Shown here in pieces: positions 34,267-45,139 of a stretch of 64,000 bases of DNA. Numbering within the stretch: position 1 is the stretch's first letter; each line of letters begins with the position of its first letter. The DNA comes from Rhodeus uyekii. Lineage: Eukaryota > Chordata > Actinopteri > Cypriniformes > Acheilognathidae. The DNA is taken from NCBI GenBank assembly GCA_037043235.1, contig JAWRVZ010000065.1:675501-739500 (forward strand). Direction: 5' to 3'. The notes beneath the pieces were generated by a model. It ran no database searches and had not been told where the DNA came from. It saw only the letters and a list, made by a program, of their open reading frames with translations. Position numbers and translations under genes: made by a program.

Positions 34267-34320
34267 TATGGCCTAATGGTTAAAGTTCTGAGCTGCTATC
34301 TAAATAGGTTCAATCTCGCA
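34267..34320 (+). mobile_element. Head of a tRNA-derived SINE (relic)
   Basis: Contains a pol III A-box-like TGGCCTAATGGT (34269-34280) and a B-box-like GGTTCAATCTC (34307-34317) at tRNA-like spacing, within TGGCCTAATGGTTAAAGTTC. The body and tail are not recognisable afterwards, and the CCA end and full cloverleaf are absent, so this is not a functional tRNA gene. Confidence 0.5.
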
Positions 34321-35140
34321 AATGAACTTTTACGCACTAATTATAATAAAAGATTAGGATAATAGATTAAGACTATAACAATTTGTGTTTCATGCTGACT
34401 TTAAGGTTCTGTCTTGTTATTTTTTTATAAGAAATAGCTATGTGTCAAATTAGCAATATTTACTGAATTGGTTAACTGGTTCAATCAACAAAAATTAATA
34501 GTCTTTTAAGCATAATTTAAGAAAATTCTAAAACTTAAAAACAGGATATGTGTGCCACTTACGGTAGATCTAGATGCTGCTGTAGTTAGCGAAGCAAATT
34601 TTAGCAGTTGAGTAAAATACAACCTTTTCAATTCAAAACATTATTTTAAAAAAAGAGTAAGAGATTAGGGTTTAAAACCATTGTTTTTCCTCTAATAGGT
34701 AAATGGGTATTACATTTGTAAGTACTGCTAAAATGGTTTGGGAGGGAGGAAAAAAAAGAGCGGAAAAAGCAGACAAAAAATTCAGAGAAACTAAAATGGA
34801 GGAGTGTTAGAAGAGTGTTCATGACTTAGGAAAAGTAAAGGCAAATTATCCCTGAGGTCCATCTTCAAAGTGTCCAACCTCATCCCTACTCTTCTGATTT
34901 CGTGATGACAACTGCAGCGTGAATATGAAATATGTATACTTAATTGGTAGCACTGTACATACTTTCGTTTATGCTCTTTTTTGATGAATTTCAAACTGAA
35001 ACGCGAAAGTAAAATGCAATCTACTGTCAAAAAATTAAGTAAATGTCGCCAATCCTAATGGCATAAATAGACTTTACTTTATCTACACAAAATACATTTA
35101 CAATGTAAATTACATTCTGCGTGGCACTGATTGTCTGACC
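34321..35140. other. AT-rich intergenic DNA
   Basis: No supported feature. Confidence 0.5.
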
Positions 35141-35530
35141 CTCATACTCAAACACAGGGATTTGAAATCATGACGCTTTAAAAGGATGTTCAGGTCACAC
35201 ACAAACAGTTTATCCCTGATCATGGGGTCAAGTCTCAATCTGGAAGCTCTTTGATTCTTTAAACCCCGAACCCAGGGTCTTGTTTCAGAGTATCTGTGCT
35301 GCTTGACACAATGAACTTGACAGACAACCAGATTTTCCTGCTGAGAGTCTGGTTAGGGTTACTCTGCTCTTATTATGCTGTCTGAAAGAGAACAGGTAAT
35401 AGAGTCTGAGGCGAGGTGGAGGACCGCAGACTGCGCCCTTTATTCAGCTCTACCTTGATTACCTGAAACTCAGGTAATTGCCGCGGCTCTATTTCAGACA
35501 CTGTTACCCCTTCCGAAATAATCATCTGAT
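35141..35530. promoter_or_regulatory. Candidate conserved non-coding element
   Basis: Complex and repeat-free: TGACACAATGAACTTGACAG, CTCTTATTATGCTGTCTGAA, GACTGCGCCCTTTATTCAGC. An imperfect palindrome GATTACCTGAAACTCAGGTAATTGCC at ~35457-35482 brings two ACCTGA/TCAGGT words head to head. Inferred as regulatory. Confidence 0.35.
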
Positions 35531-35665
35531 CAGTCTGCCCTCACCTGGGGCCAAAATAAAAGAGCACTGAGCCTGCACAACCTAACTCCCCTATCATTGT
35601 CATAACTCCACTGACTTACTGTTATCTCAAAAGTTGCTACACCAAAAACTATTGCAATACTAGCA

Positions 35666-36190
35666 TACACTGTAAACCCAAATAAGTTGGTAAAACTCAA
35701 AAAGTCAAGGAAATCAGTCAAAACAATGTTTTTTAAGTTAAGAAATGTAAGGTTTAACTAAGCAGAACATGCAGATATTAATTTTGTACTCATGCATTTG
35801 AATTACAAACTTTAAATGATTAACTGCTGAATGAGTACAGCAATATAGAACGCAAGTATACAAAATACCTGTTCTCAAACCACTTGTCACCACAATGGTA
35901 AACCTAAAAAAACACTTAAACGCTTCTAAATTAGCAAACATACTGAATCTCCCACTGAACATAAATTGTGCACACAAAACATTATGTAACACTTCATTTT
36001 AAGTTTGCATAAAGTAAAAGAAACAAGTTCATAAACCTCAAAACAATGAAACAATTCAATTACTTAAAATGTGTTTTGAGAACTCAAAAGAAAAAGAAAG
36101 CTATTAATACTCATAAAAGTTAGTTTGATTTGTTTAAGTTGGCTCTACTCAAACCATTTGATTATTTTGAGTGTTAGGGCTTACAGTGCA
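35666..36190. mobile_element. MITE with CACTGTAA(A/G)CCC termini
   Basis: The left end reads TACACTGTAAACCCAAATAA and the right end GAGTGTTAGGGCTTACAGTG, an inverted pair. The interior is made of AACTCAAA/TTAAGTT-type words. Same terminal family as the 1.87-kb element at 50999-52866. No transposase frame; the minus frame at 35738-35992 has no motif. Confidence 0.7.
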
Positions 36191-36370
36191 GTATTAATAG
36201 TAAGCCTATTGTTAAAGTATCTATCTTGTTGCTAAAACGATTGTTTTTTACACTGTAATGGATTAGAAGATTAGAAACAGGTAAGATTTTAAAATGGCCT
36301 GAATTGTTAAATTGTTATCCTCTTCAATAGTTTGTCTAGGCTCAAAGCTGCTTGCTATGCTCTCAGAAAA

Positions 36371-36510
36371 AAAGGTACAAAAGCTGTCACTGGGGCAGTA
36401 GCTTTTCAAAGGGTTTACAATTGTACCTTATTTACTCCTAAAGGGTACATTAGTACCTAAAGTGTACATATTAGTGCCTAAATATACTCTATATACTTTT
36501 ATAGATAGGA
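36371..36510. repeat. 'GGTACAT' iterated cyprinid-type repeat
   Basis: Iterations of GGGTACATTAGTACCTAAAG, GTACATATTAGTGCCTAAAT and GTACCTTATTT, led by AAGGTACAAAAGCTGTCACT. This is an abundant cyprinid element as I remember it. Confidence 0.6.
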
Positions 36511-36639
36511 CCCACATTTTCCCAAGGTTGTTAATCTGATTACTAATATTTTAAAATATATAATAGCACCATCCCAGTGACAACTTTTGTGTCAATTCTT
36601 TCTCAACGTAAACTTTGCGTTTAATGTGCTAATAAAATA

Positions 36640-36880
36640 TTTCAACTCAAATCAATAATTTGTCTAATTATGTGGCAAGTAATCGTCCGTGATCATGATA
36701 ATCTGTTTCGCCTTTGGGTCCTGATCAGCCTGGTGTGTTTATTTTGTGATAACATCCAGCTGGATGTAGATTATCCCTTAAACAGTATAATGGCAAGCTT
36801 CAGCCTCAACACAATGACTGACATCTCTAAAATTAGTTACGCTCGTGAATTTGCCAAACACTAAGTGCTGTTACAGTATG
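36640..36880. promoter_or_regulatory. Strong candidate conserved non-coding element
   Basis: A sharply bounded, repeat-free, high-complexity block between AT-rich repeats: TGTGGCAAGTAATCGTCCGT, GATCATGATAATCTGTTTCG, TTATTTTGTGATAACATCCA and ACGCTCGTGAATTTGCCAAA. It holds several GATAA/TTATC and TAAT words. A 64-codon frame crosses it with no domain. Located 9-9.3 kb downstream of the sox1 stop codon. Confidence 0.45.
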
Positions 36881-37300
36881 TTATATCTGATCAGGGGGCC
36901 AGAAGAGAGCGGGATGGATGGGGAAAGCAAAAGAAAACCATCTTCTAGCCCATGTGGATAGCAGACCTCTTGTATTCTTGATCAGTATATGCCTCTATTT
37001 GACTGTAACTATTTCCAGACCTCCTGCCTGCTTGGTTTGCCTATAGTGCAGGCCAAGGCACAATAGTGTCCCGCTGCGCTGCTCTGGCTGCCTCCGTGCT
37101 TTCAGGCAGAGCAGAGACTTGCTGCTGTGGTGATTCATTATTCCGCTGCCCCCGGTGACCGGGAGCAGGCCAAGCCCCCTCCTGCCAAACAGACCACTAA
37201 GTGGTTAGAGACAAAATGAGTGACATTTCCTAAAAGTTCTGACCTTTGTTTTTCCATTGAGTCGGCTGCCATGTTGGAGGAAAGTAGTGCACACTGAAAG
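36881..37300. promoter_or_regulatory. Possible extension of the preceding element
   Basis: GC-richer, repeat-free DNA (TCCCGCTGCGCTGCTCTGGC, CTGCCCCCGGTGACCGGGAG, TTGAGTCGGCTGCCATGTTG). Weak evidence. Confidence 0.25.
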
Positions 37301-37659
37301 AAGTGTGCGCAAACACGTTTAAAATGTAGTTTGGTACCATTTGTCTTTAGTTAAAAAACAGGGCATATTAATGAAGGGGACGATCTCACAAAACCTGCCT
37401 ATATATATATATATTCCCAAAGAAAAAAAAAACAATACATTTAATTCTGTAAGAAATTAAGTCGTTAAAAGACTTATTGAATATTTTTTTGCTGTAGCCT
37501 ACTGTATGAATGCAAAATAATTATTTGGTACTGACATTTTTCAATACAATGTGTTAAATTCTAAAATATAACAAAAACGTAAAATGTAGTTAACTGTCAT
37601 GAAAATGTCACAATCTTAAAAGCACAAACTGTTTATTTGTTTTCAGTATTTAATACTGA

Positions 37660-37860
37660 ATATTTAATATACACTTAAAAACTTAGGTTCTTTATTGGCA
37701 TTTATGAACCTTAATAATCCATGGAATTTAAATTCCATTATACAAAAGGTTCTTTACAGCTCAGATTATTAAAATGTTCTCCACACTAAGAAAAAAATGG
37801 TCTTTAAGAGCTAATTGTGTTCTTTGGGGAACCAAAAATGGTTATTCACTGCAGAAACCC
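37660..37860. repeat. 'GGTTCTTTA' dispersed repeat, fuller copy
   Basis: Shows TAGGTTCTTTATTGGCATTT, AATAATCCATGGAATTTAAA, CAAAAGGTTCTTTACAGCTC, CAGATTATTAAAATGTTCTC and GGGGAACCAAAAATGGTTAT in the order of a common cyprinid MITE. Related fragments lie at 6050-6240 and 20355-20500. Confidence 0.65.
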
Positions 37861-38009
37861 ACTTTTGGAAATGTTCAGGAAATGTGAGGTCCACCCTATA
37901 GATTTAATTTGCTTAGGCCTACAGAAATAACACAACTCCATGATTTGGCTAATTCACTTTAAAAGGGATTAGATGATGTGAATCAATTTTAAAAGCACCT
38001 TTAGACACA

Positions 38010-38340
38010 TGCTTTTGTTTAAGGTCGTGATGATTTCGATCTTCAACCAGATGAAACTGGATTAAATATTTTGAATGTCCCAATCTGACTTCTAACCTTA
38101 AATTCTGTCAAATTCTGAAATTATCATAATCATGCACTGTTGGTTTGTTGGCCAGACAACTGGTCCTCCGACTGAGCCTGGCTTCTCCTAAGGTTTTTTA
38201 TTTCTCCATTCTGTCAATATTACTGTTTGGCCTGCTCTTCTGAAAGCCACTGAACAGCCAAAACAAACTTTTGTTGCATTGTCTTCCTGTTATCTCTGTA
38301 AAGCTGCTTTGAAACAATCTCTTGACTTGATTTGACCTAG
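38010..38340. repeat. 'CTGAGCCTGG...GACTTGATTTGA' fish repeat
   Basis: Contains GGCCAGACAACTGGTCCTCC, GACTGAGCCTGGCTTCTCCT, AAGGTTTTTTATTTCTCCAT, AAGCTGCTTTGAAACAATCT and CTTGACTTGATTTGACC, the 3' portion of a widespread teleost element. The left boundary is uncertain. Confidence 0.55.
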
Positions 38341-39006
38341 GTCCATTCATATCAAGAATAATAACTAATAAGATAACAATATTAGCACGGGTCTGTTTAT
38401 TATAAACGCGGTGCAGTTTCGTCTTATGCCGTTGTAAATGCTCGAGCTCTTTAAAGCAGGATGGATTCTGATTGGCTGTCAATGTTATGAAGAAAAACGT
38501 TCTGAAAGTGATTCCAATTACCGGTACTGTTTCTCGGTGCCATCATCGTTACTGTGAATTCTGCTTTTCTTTTATATTCAGAACTTAGTCTTTATCGTTA
38601 TCGTTGAGTTGAACTGGTCTTTAAAGTGTCCAGATTTTTCGCCTTATATCCACCTTTTTCCTAATGATGCTTCTGCAAAGTGCTGAACTTCCGGTTTGGA
38701 GAAATTCCACTCAAAAAAGGCTCATAACCGTAAAGTCGTAAAATTATTTTCTTTTGATTATTTCCTTCTTTCCCCCTTTGTTACAGTAGGATAATCTGAT
38801 TCTGATTCTGAACATATTCTGCGCATCTGTGGTCTGTTCTCTCGGTTCAATTTAAGATATATTCCACTTATAATTCACAGGAATGCACTGAGAATCTCTC
38901 GTTTCTCAAAAAAATCCCACGTCTCTTCACAGGTTTTCATTCATATGCTTTAAAGTGTAAACATGTTCACTTCTAGTCTCACTTTTCCCCCAAGCGTTCT
39001 GGAATC
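38341..39006. other. Intergenic DNA before the foldback element
   Basis: Unassigned. The last 8 bases (38999-39006, CTGGAATC) are the left target-site duplication of the following element. Confidence 0.5.
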
Positions 39007-39474
39007 GGTAAACCTGCGATATAGCGTCGGTAAATACCAACTAGCACCAGCAGGGGGAAACCTCCGCTATAACGTCGGTAATTAGATGGCACCCACTAGC
39101 ATAAATTACATTAAAATCATTTAAATCCACAATGGCAGGGAGACCACGAGCGTTAACCACTATTGTACCAGATAACGGAACTAGTCATGCACTGTTTCCG
39201 TCATATCTGCAAGTATTTGCCTATCGTAACCCGTTTCGGTGCACAGACATGTTTCCGATCTTCCCGAGTATGCTTGTGGATAATTATCCGTGATTGGTGA
39301 ATGGTGCTTTAAATAAACTTGAAACTGTGTTAACAACAGCTTTGTTTGGTGTCTTTTCATGTTATTAATGCTGTTTTGGGTCTATTTTAATGTTATTAAG
39401 TACAGACGCTATAGCGGAGGTTTCCCCCTGTTGGTGCTAGTAGGTAATTACCGACGCTATATTGCAGGTTTACC
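39007..39474. mobile_element. Foldback DNA transposon with 8-bp target duplication
   Basis: The left arm starts GGTAAACCTGCGATATAGCG and the right end finishes GCAATATAGCGT-type sequence inverted (…GCTATATTGCAGGTTTACC). The arms match over ~75 bases (39007-39083 against 39400-39474). The 8-bp direct repeat CTGGAATC lies at 38999-39006 and 39475-39482. Each arm holds two tandem copies of a motif AACCT(G/C)CG(A/C)TATA(G/A)CG. The 316-base middle has no open frame of note. An 8-bp duplication points to hAT-type mobilisation, but the GGTAAACC terminus is not a standard CAG hAT end. Confidence 0.85.
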
Positions 39475-39789
39475 CTGGAATCTTTCTAAAGCAGGTAAAT
39501 AGGCTATGATCTCTGTCACAATGACAGAAATCACTTTGGATTATCATCACTCAATGTTCCAGTTAATTTTTCGATGTAGCCTAGGCGACGTGTTACATAG
39601 CATTGCTCTTTAACGCATCCGTATTGCTAATCGTAATGCTTATAAATAATGCTTTTAGACTTTTAAATGTCATTTTAATTTTCTGTGACTGAAGGGTGTG
39701 TAGAATAATGGCATCTCATTCTATCCAGTTTTTGAAAATGCTTTTTTTCGTACATACAGACAAACCTTTCGCTGATTGTTTACAGTTTA

Positions 39790-40130
39790 ACAGAATTTAC
39801 TCTCATGATGCGCGCAAAGCATCATGGGGCGCCGAGAAAAGGTGGTTAAATGGCGCTGATCTCGCGCGTACCGCACCGCTAAGCTGCTCTGCGAGCGTCT
39901 CGAATCTGAACCGCGGCCGCCACTTTAAGCCACTGACTCCAGACCTCGATAATAACATCCTGACTGCCCACGGAAGCCCCAGAAATCAAGCTTGCTACGG
40001 ACGCTTCAGGGCTGAAACGGCGTCTCGGCGAGACCTGTCGGTCACAGAGCCGCGCACCCGCCGCGCTCGGACCGGCGTTAATTGATTGACTAATTGAACT
40101 CTGCGTGCGGCTGCCCTCTGTTCTCAGTAA
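39790..40130 (+). promoter_or_regulatory. CpG-rich island, possible promoter or exon
   Basis: Dense CpGs (ATGATGCGCGCAAAGCATCA, GCTGATCTCGCGCGTACCGC, GAACCGCGGCCGCCACTTTA, CGGCGTCTCGGCGAGACC) in an AT-rich neighbourhood. A 129-codon frame (39696-40085) spans it without a recognisable domain, so I do not call a gene. Downstream TTAATTGATTGACTAATTGA has homeodomain cores. Could be the promoter of a non-coding RNA or a CpG-rich enhancer. Confidence 0.35.
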
Positions 40131-40659
40131 TCAACATGTGTTTCAGCCGGTGGAAGATTTCTGAAACATTAGCCATTATTCTTTATAAGGCTATTTCATA
40201 TTCTACCCCTTCCTCTACACGTTTAATGTTCAGACTCTAAAAGTCTATTAATAAGCCTATATAATATAATAGGCTATATAACTGGCGCACTATAAAAATG
40301 TCGATAAAATTGAAAGACAGCATGGTGTGTGTTTTTCTCTTGCTTAGTTATTTACTGGTCAGCTCTAATGATAACCTACATCAAAACAAACATTATCAAC
40401 ACCTGCAAATAAATCAAATTACACCATTAGTTTTGAACCTTTATGGCCCCAGCAGTCTCTCAACCAATCCAGGCATAAAAAGATTTTCTCAGTAACAGTC
40501 AAATAATAACTTGCATTATAAAGAAAGTTAGAAATGATTAGGAGGTTGTTTTTTTTTTAAATCATGTTTAAGCCCCTGGAGAAACTTAAGGGACCAGATA
40601 AAAACATTAAGCCTATGACTTTCTTTATAAGAGCTGATATGTCTGTTCTTTCATTGTGA

Positions 40660-40662
<3 letters not shown>
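40131..40662. other. AT-rich intergenic DNA
   Basis: No supported feature. Confidence 0.5.
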
Positions 40663-40758
<96 letters not shown>

Positions 40759-40773
40759 TCACACACACACACA
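40663..40773. repeat. (TC)49 then (AC)7 microsatellite
   Basis: Pure TC dinucleotides to ~40751, one interruption, then AC. The Arg/Glu and Ser/Leu repeat frames here (40557-40877) are translations of this tract. Confidence 0.97.
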
Positions 40774-41897
40774 GATTCTGTGTTGATAATGTGGTGTACA
40801 GACTGGGCATAAGACAGAAAAATCACAAATTAAATCAAATTGTAATATCTCTATTATTTCACCAATACATCAGTTAGTCTTATAAATATGTCATATTTGA
40901 TTTCTAAGCCCTCTGCATCATAAACATGATCAAAACGTTACTGAAAAACCTGTTGTACACAAACTGTACATGCCTTTTGATGTCTGATTGACAGTTTCTA
41001 CTTTTGAGCAAGTAAAAGTCAGTTTAGTATCATTATAAAAATGTCACTTGCAGGTCTTTTTTTATATGAAGTAAAAGTACAAAAAACTTTTATGTTGTGA
41101 GCAATATTTTCAAAAGAATATTTACTTTATAATTAATTGGCCATATATATCTTTTTGAGAAAAAAGGTTTTTGGAAGGTTTACAAGTTTCTAAACTCTCA
41201 TATCGTGGGGGAAAACAATGTGCAGACATAAGCGCTGGTCCCAGGACACTGTAGGTAGCTGACTTATCTATCAGGCAATGACTTTGCAGGCAGTGTTTGT
41301 GCATCTTACAAAACTGATTCCACACAAACTTCTGAGGAACCATAACAATTTAATGATCTATCCCTGCTCATCTGCAAAATATGTGCAGGGTGTCTCCTGT
41401 CAGATATTAAATAGACATTTAGAAAATGTCTTTAAGGTGTTTACGACTTACAAGGTACGTAAAACTTATGTCTTAAAAAAAATTCCGATGTTTGTACACA
41501 GCAGATGCTTTCCATCTTTCAGACGTATGTGTGCTATCTGGGTATACCGCAAAAACAGAGTGACCTCTGGGGAAAACTAAGCAAATATTTACTATATTTA
41601 GCAAAAATACTTTAATAGTAATTTCTCATTAGAGATGACATAAAAAGTGGAAAACGTTGATCAGACATCTACATTTACACACAGACTGACCACCAACCAC
41701 AACTTTGAGATGCCATCTTTCTTTTTAGCTCGACGGTCATAGAATGGAGAGCACAGGATTGTGGGATATCCAAGACAGCGAAGGACACATCTATGCTTCA
41801 AAATCAATCATCTCAGAAGACAGGAATCGAAGCTAACATTGGATTCTTGCGTGCATTTACTCCATCCTAGTAATGTGAAAGAATAGAATTTTCTAAA
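40774..41897. other. Intergenic DNA, nothing recognised
   Basis: Frames up to 100 codons (41278-41580 plus) have no domains. No repeat termini. Confidence 0.45.
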
Positions 41898-42809
41898 TAC
41901 AGTAATACCTTTAGATACGAGCATAATCAGTTCCAGGACAAGCTTGTAACTCGAGTTGCTCATATCTCAAATAATTTTTCCCATAAGAAATAACAGGAAA
42001 CAAATTTATCCGTTCCGACCCTCTAAAAATCTCTCTTATTTATGCTAATAACAATGGAAAAAAGGTTTTTAATTGCTATAGAGACATACACACACACAAA
42101 AAATATAGTGTATAAGGATTCCTTGGTATATAAAATAAAACGTGGTTTTAATTATGAGTTTAATTATGAGACAGACAATACAGTAGTGGGTAATGGCGGC
42201 ATATGCGGAGGAGGAGGGAATAATTACATATATTACGCAAACAGAAGTGTAGTATTTCTTCCCGTGTAGTGTATTGGATAGATTACACACACAATAATGT
42301 ATGCCTCACAACCTCATATTTATTAGTATTGAACACACATAACTAGTGCTGCTCCCAGCTTAATACTCCTGAATCACTCGTCGCCCCCAGTAACCTCTTG
42401 CTGTAAAAACAAGGTGGCCCTCTTGTGGAGATCATATGTGTTTACCCCATAAATGAGGCGGCTTGAGCTGCTCTGAGTGCTCCACTACCTATAGCGTCCG
42501 CGTCTGTAAGCTGCTCGTATCTCAAATATTTACTCATATCTCAAAGAAAAAAATGAGCTCGAAGGCTTGCTCGTATCTCAGAAATATGTCGGGGTGCTCG
42601 TATCTCAGCAAGTTAGATCAGGGGTTGGGAACCTATGGCTCTTTTGACGGCTGCATATGGCTCGATCGCTCTGCTACTTCCGCCCTCAGACGACAAGTAG
42701 ATTGCGCCGACACGGCACACTCGTATTTCAAAGCAAAAATAATCGAAGGATTGCTCTTATCTCGGAATACTCGTGTGTCGGGATGCTCGCATCTCAAGGT
42801 ATTACTGTA
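41898..42809. mobile_element. TA-flanked DNA transposon with iterated 'CTCGTATCTCA' motif
   Basis: The left terminus TACAGTAATACCTTTAGATA and right terminus ATCTCAAGGTATTACTGTA are near-perfect inverted repeats of ~25 bases bounded by TA, as for Tc1/mariner-type insertions. The interior repeats CTCGTATCTCA and close variants about nine times, most between 42508 and 42800. No transposase frame (longest 125 codons, without motif). A hAT-like fragment is nested at ~42611-42690. Confidence 0.8.
42611..42690 (+). mobile_element. hAT-type terminus nested in the element
   Basis: CAGGGGTTGGGAACCTATGG followed by CTCTTTTGACGGCTGCATAT is the left end of a very common vertebrate hAT family (from memory). 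No right terminus is visible; after ~42690 the host element resumes with CACACTCGTATTTCAAAGC. Confidence 0.6.
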
Positions 42810-44299
42810 TATGGTATTTTACTTGGCTTTTTCGTGGTAAGTCTAACAGTGTATCTAAAAAAGTACAACTGAGAACTCAATTAAGCTTCTTGAGCTTTGA
42901 ATGAGCAATCTCAGAATAACACCATTTAGAGACCTCCCTTCCTCCCTCTCTCTCTCTCTCTCACTCACACACACACACATATGCACGCACTGTCCCTCTC
43001 TTCACTCTTCACCTGTCTCTATCGCTCTCTTTCAGCTCTCTCTCTTCTTGGCTTCCCTTATTCTCTCTTCTGTGGTTTGGCGTCTCTCCACAGAAGAGGA
43101 TTCAGGGAGTTTGGCTGGCTGTTAAACCATTTCACATGCCTGTTTTACAGGGAAAGCTGTAGTTGTCTCCTCCACACACATTCCTCTATCTCCATCCGCC
43201 CCTGACCTCTCTGTCACCCATATGATTCACGGGTGCTGTCCTGCGTGAGCTGGAGGAATCTAATGTTGTAGTTAGGCAATCATCAACACTTTTATGGCTC
43301 AACTATGTTTGGAAATTTCAACAACTTCATGTAACTCGTCCTTTTACCGTTTGTGAACGAATGACACCTCACATTGAGTGGCTTGAGCAAAGCTGTGCCA
43401 TTACTGTTCTAAGTGACTGGACAATTTTCACCTGGCATTGCCTGAAATGAGTGAAAAACAGTCCATAGATTTGCTATGAAGGACGGATCCATGCCGGATC
43501 CAGGGACCAGAGTGTCAAAAAGGGCTCCGCTCCCAAACAACCATGGAAACACACAAAAACACTTCAGATACCATAGCAACTCCATAGAAACAGAACCACT
43601 TACACTTTCTTCACAGTTCCTGTATCTCAAAGTACATCATTAGCCATGCCAAGGCATGCACTAACTACTTAAATGCACACACAATGTAAGTTCACTGCTT
43701 TCCTGCAACTCAAACATCTTACTCGGGACCTACAATCATCAATAAAGATGGAAACAAAAACTTAAGGCTCTAATTTGAGTAATGATTGCCATTATAACCA
43801 AGTGTTTACAAACTTGAGTTCAAATGTTACTTTTAAAATCATGCATGACATACCTTTCAAAAGTTTTAGGTATTTAAAAAAAGAAGAAATGAATTTTATT
43901 ATTCAGCAGGGAAACATTAAATTAATAAAAAGTAAAGATAGGTTTAATGTTACAAAAGATTTACATTTAAAATAAATGCTGTTGTAAATGTGTAGATATA
44001 CAGTATATGTATTATGTATGCACATGTATTATTATATTGAAATTAAATTGTAATTGATTGTTAAAAACAGGGAGAAGGGACATACTCATAACTATACATA
44101 GTTTTTCATGTGTATAGTTTTTTCATGTGTATATTTCATGTGCTGTCATCACAAACTCAGGATTTACGTCAGTTTAAAAAGTTAGATTTCTTAAAAGTCC
44201 TTTTATTAGGTGTGAATGTCAATTAGACTAAAACATTTCCCTATGTCTATTTCTCTCTCTAAGACACACACACACACAAACACATGACACAAGACACAT
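42810..44299. other. Intergenic DNA with short CT/CA runs
   Basis: A (CT)/(CA) run lies at 42945-42980, and a complex patch at ~43060-43260 could be regulatory. Several short frames; none recognisable. Confidence 0.4.
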
Positions 44300-44480
44300 G
44301 TTGGGTTTTCTTGTTTTATGGGGACTTTCCACAGATTTAACATTATACCCACTACAGAAAACCTTCTGAATTTTTAAATTTAGAAGAAAAAAATAAACTT
44401 AATGTAATTTATAAGCTGTTTTCCTCATGGGGCTCAAAAAATTGCCCCCACAAGGACAGTTCAGTGTGGGATAACCACAC
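44300..44480. repeat. 'TTTATGGGGACTTTCC' cyprinid-type repeat
   Basis: TTGTTTTATGGGGACTTTCC, ACTACAGAAAACCTTCTGAA, AATTTATAAGCTGTTTTCCT and CATGGGGCTC phrases, flanked by CA runs. Same family as the split copy at 50883-50998 plus 52867-53105. Confidence 0.6.
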
Positions 44481-45139
44481 ACACACAAACCCAGGTTTTA
44501 TATACTGATGGCCTTTTTCCCCTTTACCTGCAAACAGTCAGGTACACTGGAAGCTAATTACCTCCATAACAATAGGAAACAGACTCATTACGGCTTGCAT
44601 TCAAAGTAAAGACAATGACCCGAACCTCATCATTCAGTCCAACCATATACTGGTACAGTGAGATGAGAGATACCTCAATTCAACCAGCAGCCCAATCAGA
44701 TCAGAGCAATCAGCTTCCTAAATCACCTGCTCTTTTCCACTGAGGCGCATTTCGTACCTTTTAACCTCTCCTTGCTCCCCAGGCTCGGCTTTTAGTATGA
44801 CAGACAAAGTGTGTAGGGAGTATCTAATGGAGTGAACCCAGCAGGGTGCAGGCAGCTTTTGGGACTGAGCCGGGCTTAATGTCAGCTGAACAGGAATATG
44901 CAGTAAGGTAGGGAAGCTGCTGATATGCAGGGTGCAGCGACCCAGGATACAGACGGCGCAACTGTAGTGGGCAAGAAACATCAGAAGACAAAAAACTGTT
45001 TTACAAAGCCAGCTTATTTCCTCTTTTTTCCTGTTTTTATATCTTCATTCATTTCTTCTTTCTGTTCTCTCTCTCTATACATATTCTATTTTATTCTATT
45101 CTTACATATTTGGATTTTTTAATATTTTTTAAAGAAGTA
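44481..45139. other. Intergenic DNA
   Basis: Complex patch at ~44690-44960 (ACCTGCTCTTTTCCACTGAG, GGACTGAGCCGGGCTTAATG), repeat-free, perhaps regulatory. No gene. Confidence 0.35.

Noticed and set aside
34267..34320. tRNA gene
   Set aside because: A- and B-box-like words are present, but no cloverleaf can be folded and B-box bases are degenerate; a SINE head is the better reading.
39696..40085. 129-codon frame over the CpG island as a gene
   Set aside because: No domain, no splice evidence and composition explained by the CpG island; kept only as a regulatory candidate.
40557..40877. Arg/Glu and Ser/Leu repeat proteins
   Set aside because: Pure translations of the TC microsatellite.
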